DNA of 7,041 nt, taken from an uncultured Bacteroidales bacterium. Lineage in GTDB: Bacteria > Bacteroidota > Bacteroidia > Bacteroidales > UBA932. The stretch spans positions 1-7,041 of the forward strand of contig CAMJHJ010000129.1 in the NCBI GenBank assembly GCA_946405485.1, read 5' to 3'. This document shows positions 6,992 to 7,041 of the stretch, one piece after another; positions within the stretch are counted from its first letter, which is position 1; each line of letters opens with the position of its first letter. The position numbers and the translations under genes were made by a program. Under the pieces are notes generated by a model that was not told where the DNA came from, ran no database searches, and saw nothing but the letters and a program-made list of their open reading frames with translations.

Positions 6992-7041
6992 TCAGCGAAG
7001 GATGACCGCGTCACGGTCGGGGCCGACGGAAATGATGCTGA
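6992..7041 (-). CDS. C-terminal end of an unidentified convergent gene (partial)
   Basis: On the minus strand, 15 codons reading SIISVGPDRDAVILR end in TGA at 6994-6992, 3 bases from the hairpin terminator. The residue composition looks like a real protein C-terminus, and the placement beside the hairpin fits a convergent gene. Fifteen residues are too few to name a family, and an open frame this short can occur by chance. Most of the gene would lie to the right of the window. Confidence 0.4.
   Translation of the reverse strand, partial: SIISVGPDRDAVILR

Noticed and set aside
7004..7018. Small inverted repeat GACCG...CGGTC to the right of the efp terminator
   Set aside because: It is short, falls inside the putative convergent coding end, and is explained by the codons there; the 12-base-pair stem at 6959-6988 is the better terminator.

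Overview
The window reads as chromosomal DNA of a Bacteroidota bacterium, most likely a GC-rich member of the Bacteroidales (Alistipes- or Cryptobacteroides-like; the genus is a guess). The evidence is Bacteroidota-type promoters (TTTG or TTG, about 20 bases, then TAnnTTTG) in AT-rich gaps, no clear Shine-Dalgarno sequences, GC-rich coding regions, and protein sequences typical of that phylum. Seven protein-coding genes are supported, plus the tail of an eighth. Coding density is high and no gene-free stretch reaches 300 bases.

Left part, minus strand (1-2372): an NtrC-type sigma-54 response regulator, cut by the left edge so that its DNA-binding domain is missing. It follows a secreted GH99-like/WbsX-type glycan-active protein. 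The 45-base gap between them holds a very good promoter for the regulator, placed so close to its ATG that the mRNA would be nearly leaderless.

Middle, plus strand (2467-6315): a tight four-gene run made of an M48 metalloprotease lipoprotein, cytidylate kinase (cmk), the isoprenoid enzyme IspH, and a sodium:solute symporter. Spacings are 3 bases, a 1-base TGATG overlap, and 10 bases, so this is very probably one operon. The 94-base divergent gap in front of it holds a probable operon promoter, a weaker candidate promoter for the GH99-like gene, a 9-base direct repeat and an inverted repeat.

Right part (6316-7041): elongation factor P (efp) with its own promoter, then a GC-rich hairpin terminator. 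A minus-strand open frame ending just beyond the hairpin is probably the C-terminus of a convergent gene.

Most of the content is housekeeping: nucleotide metabolism, isoprenoid synthesis, translation and envelope proteolysis. I see no mobile element, CRISPR array, RNA gene or convincing new multi-gene system. The points most worth a second look are the lone secreted GH99-like protein beside a sigma-54 regulator, the near-leaderless promoter of that regulator, and the repeats in the divergent promoter region.
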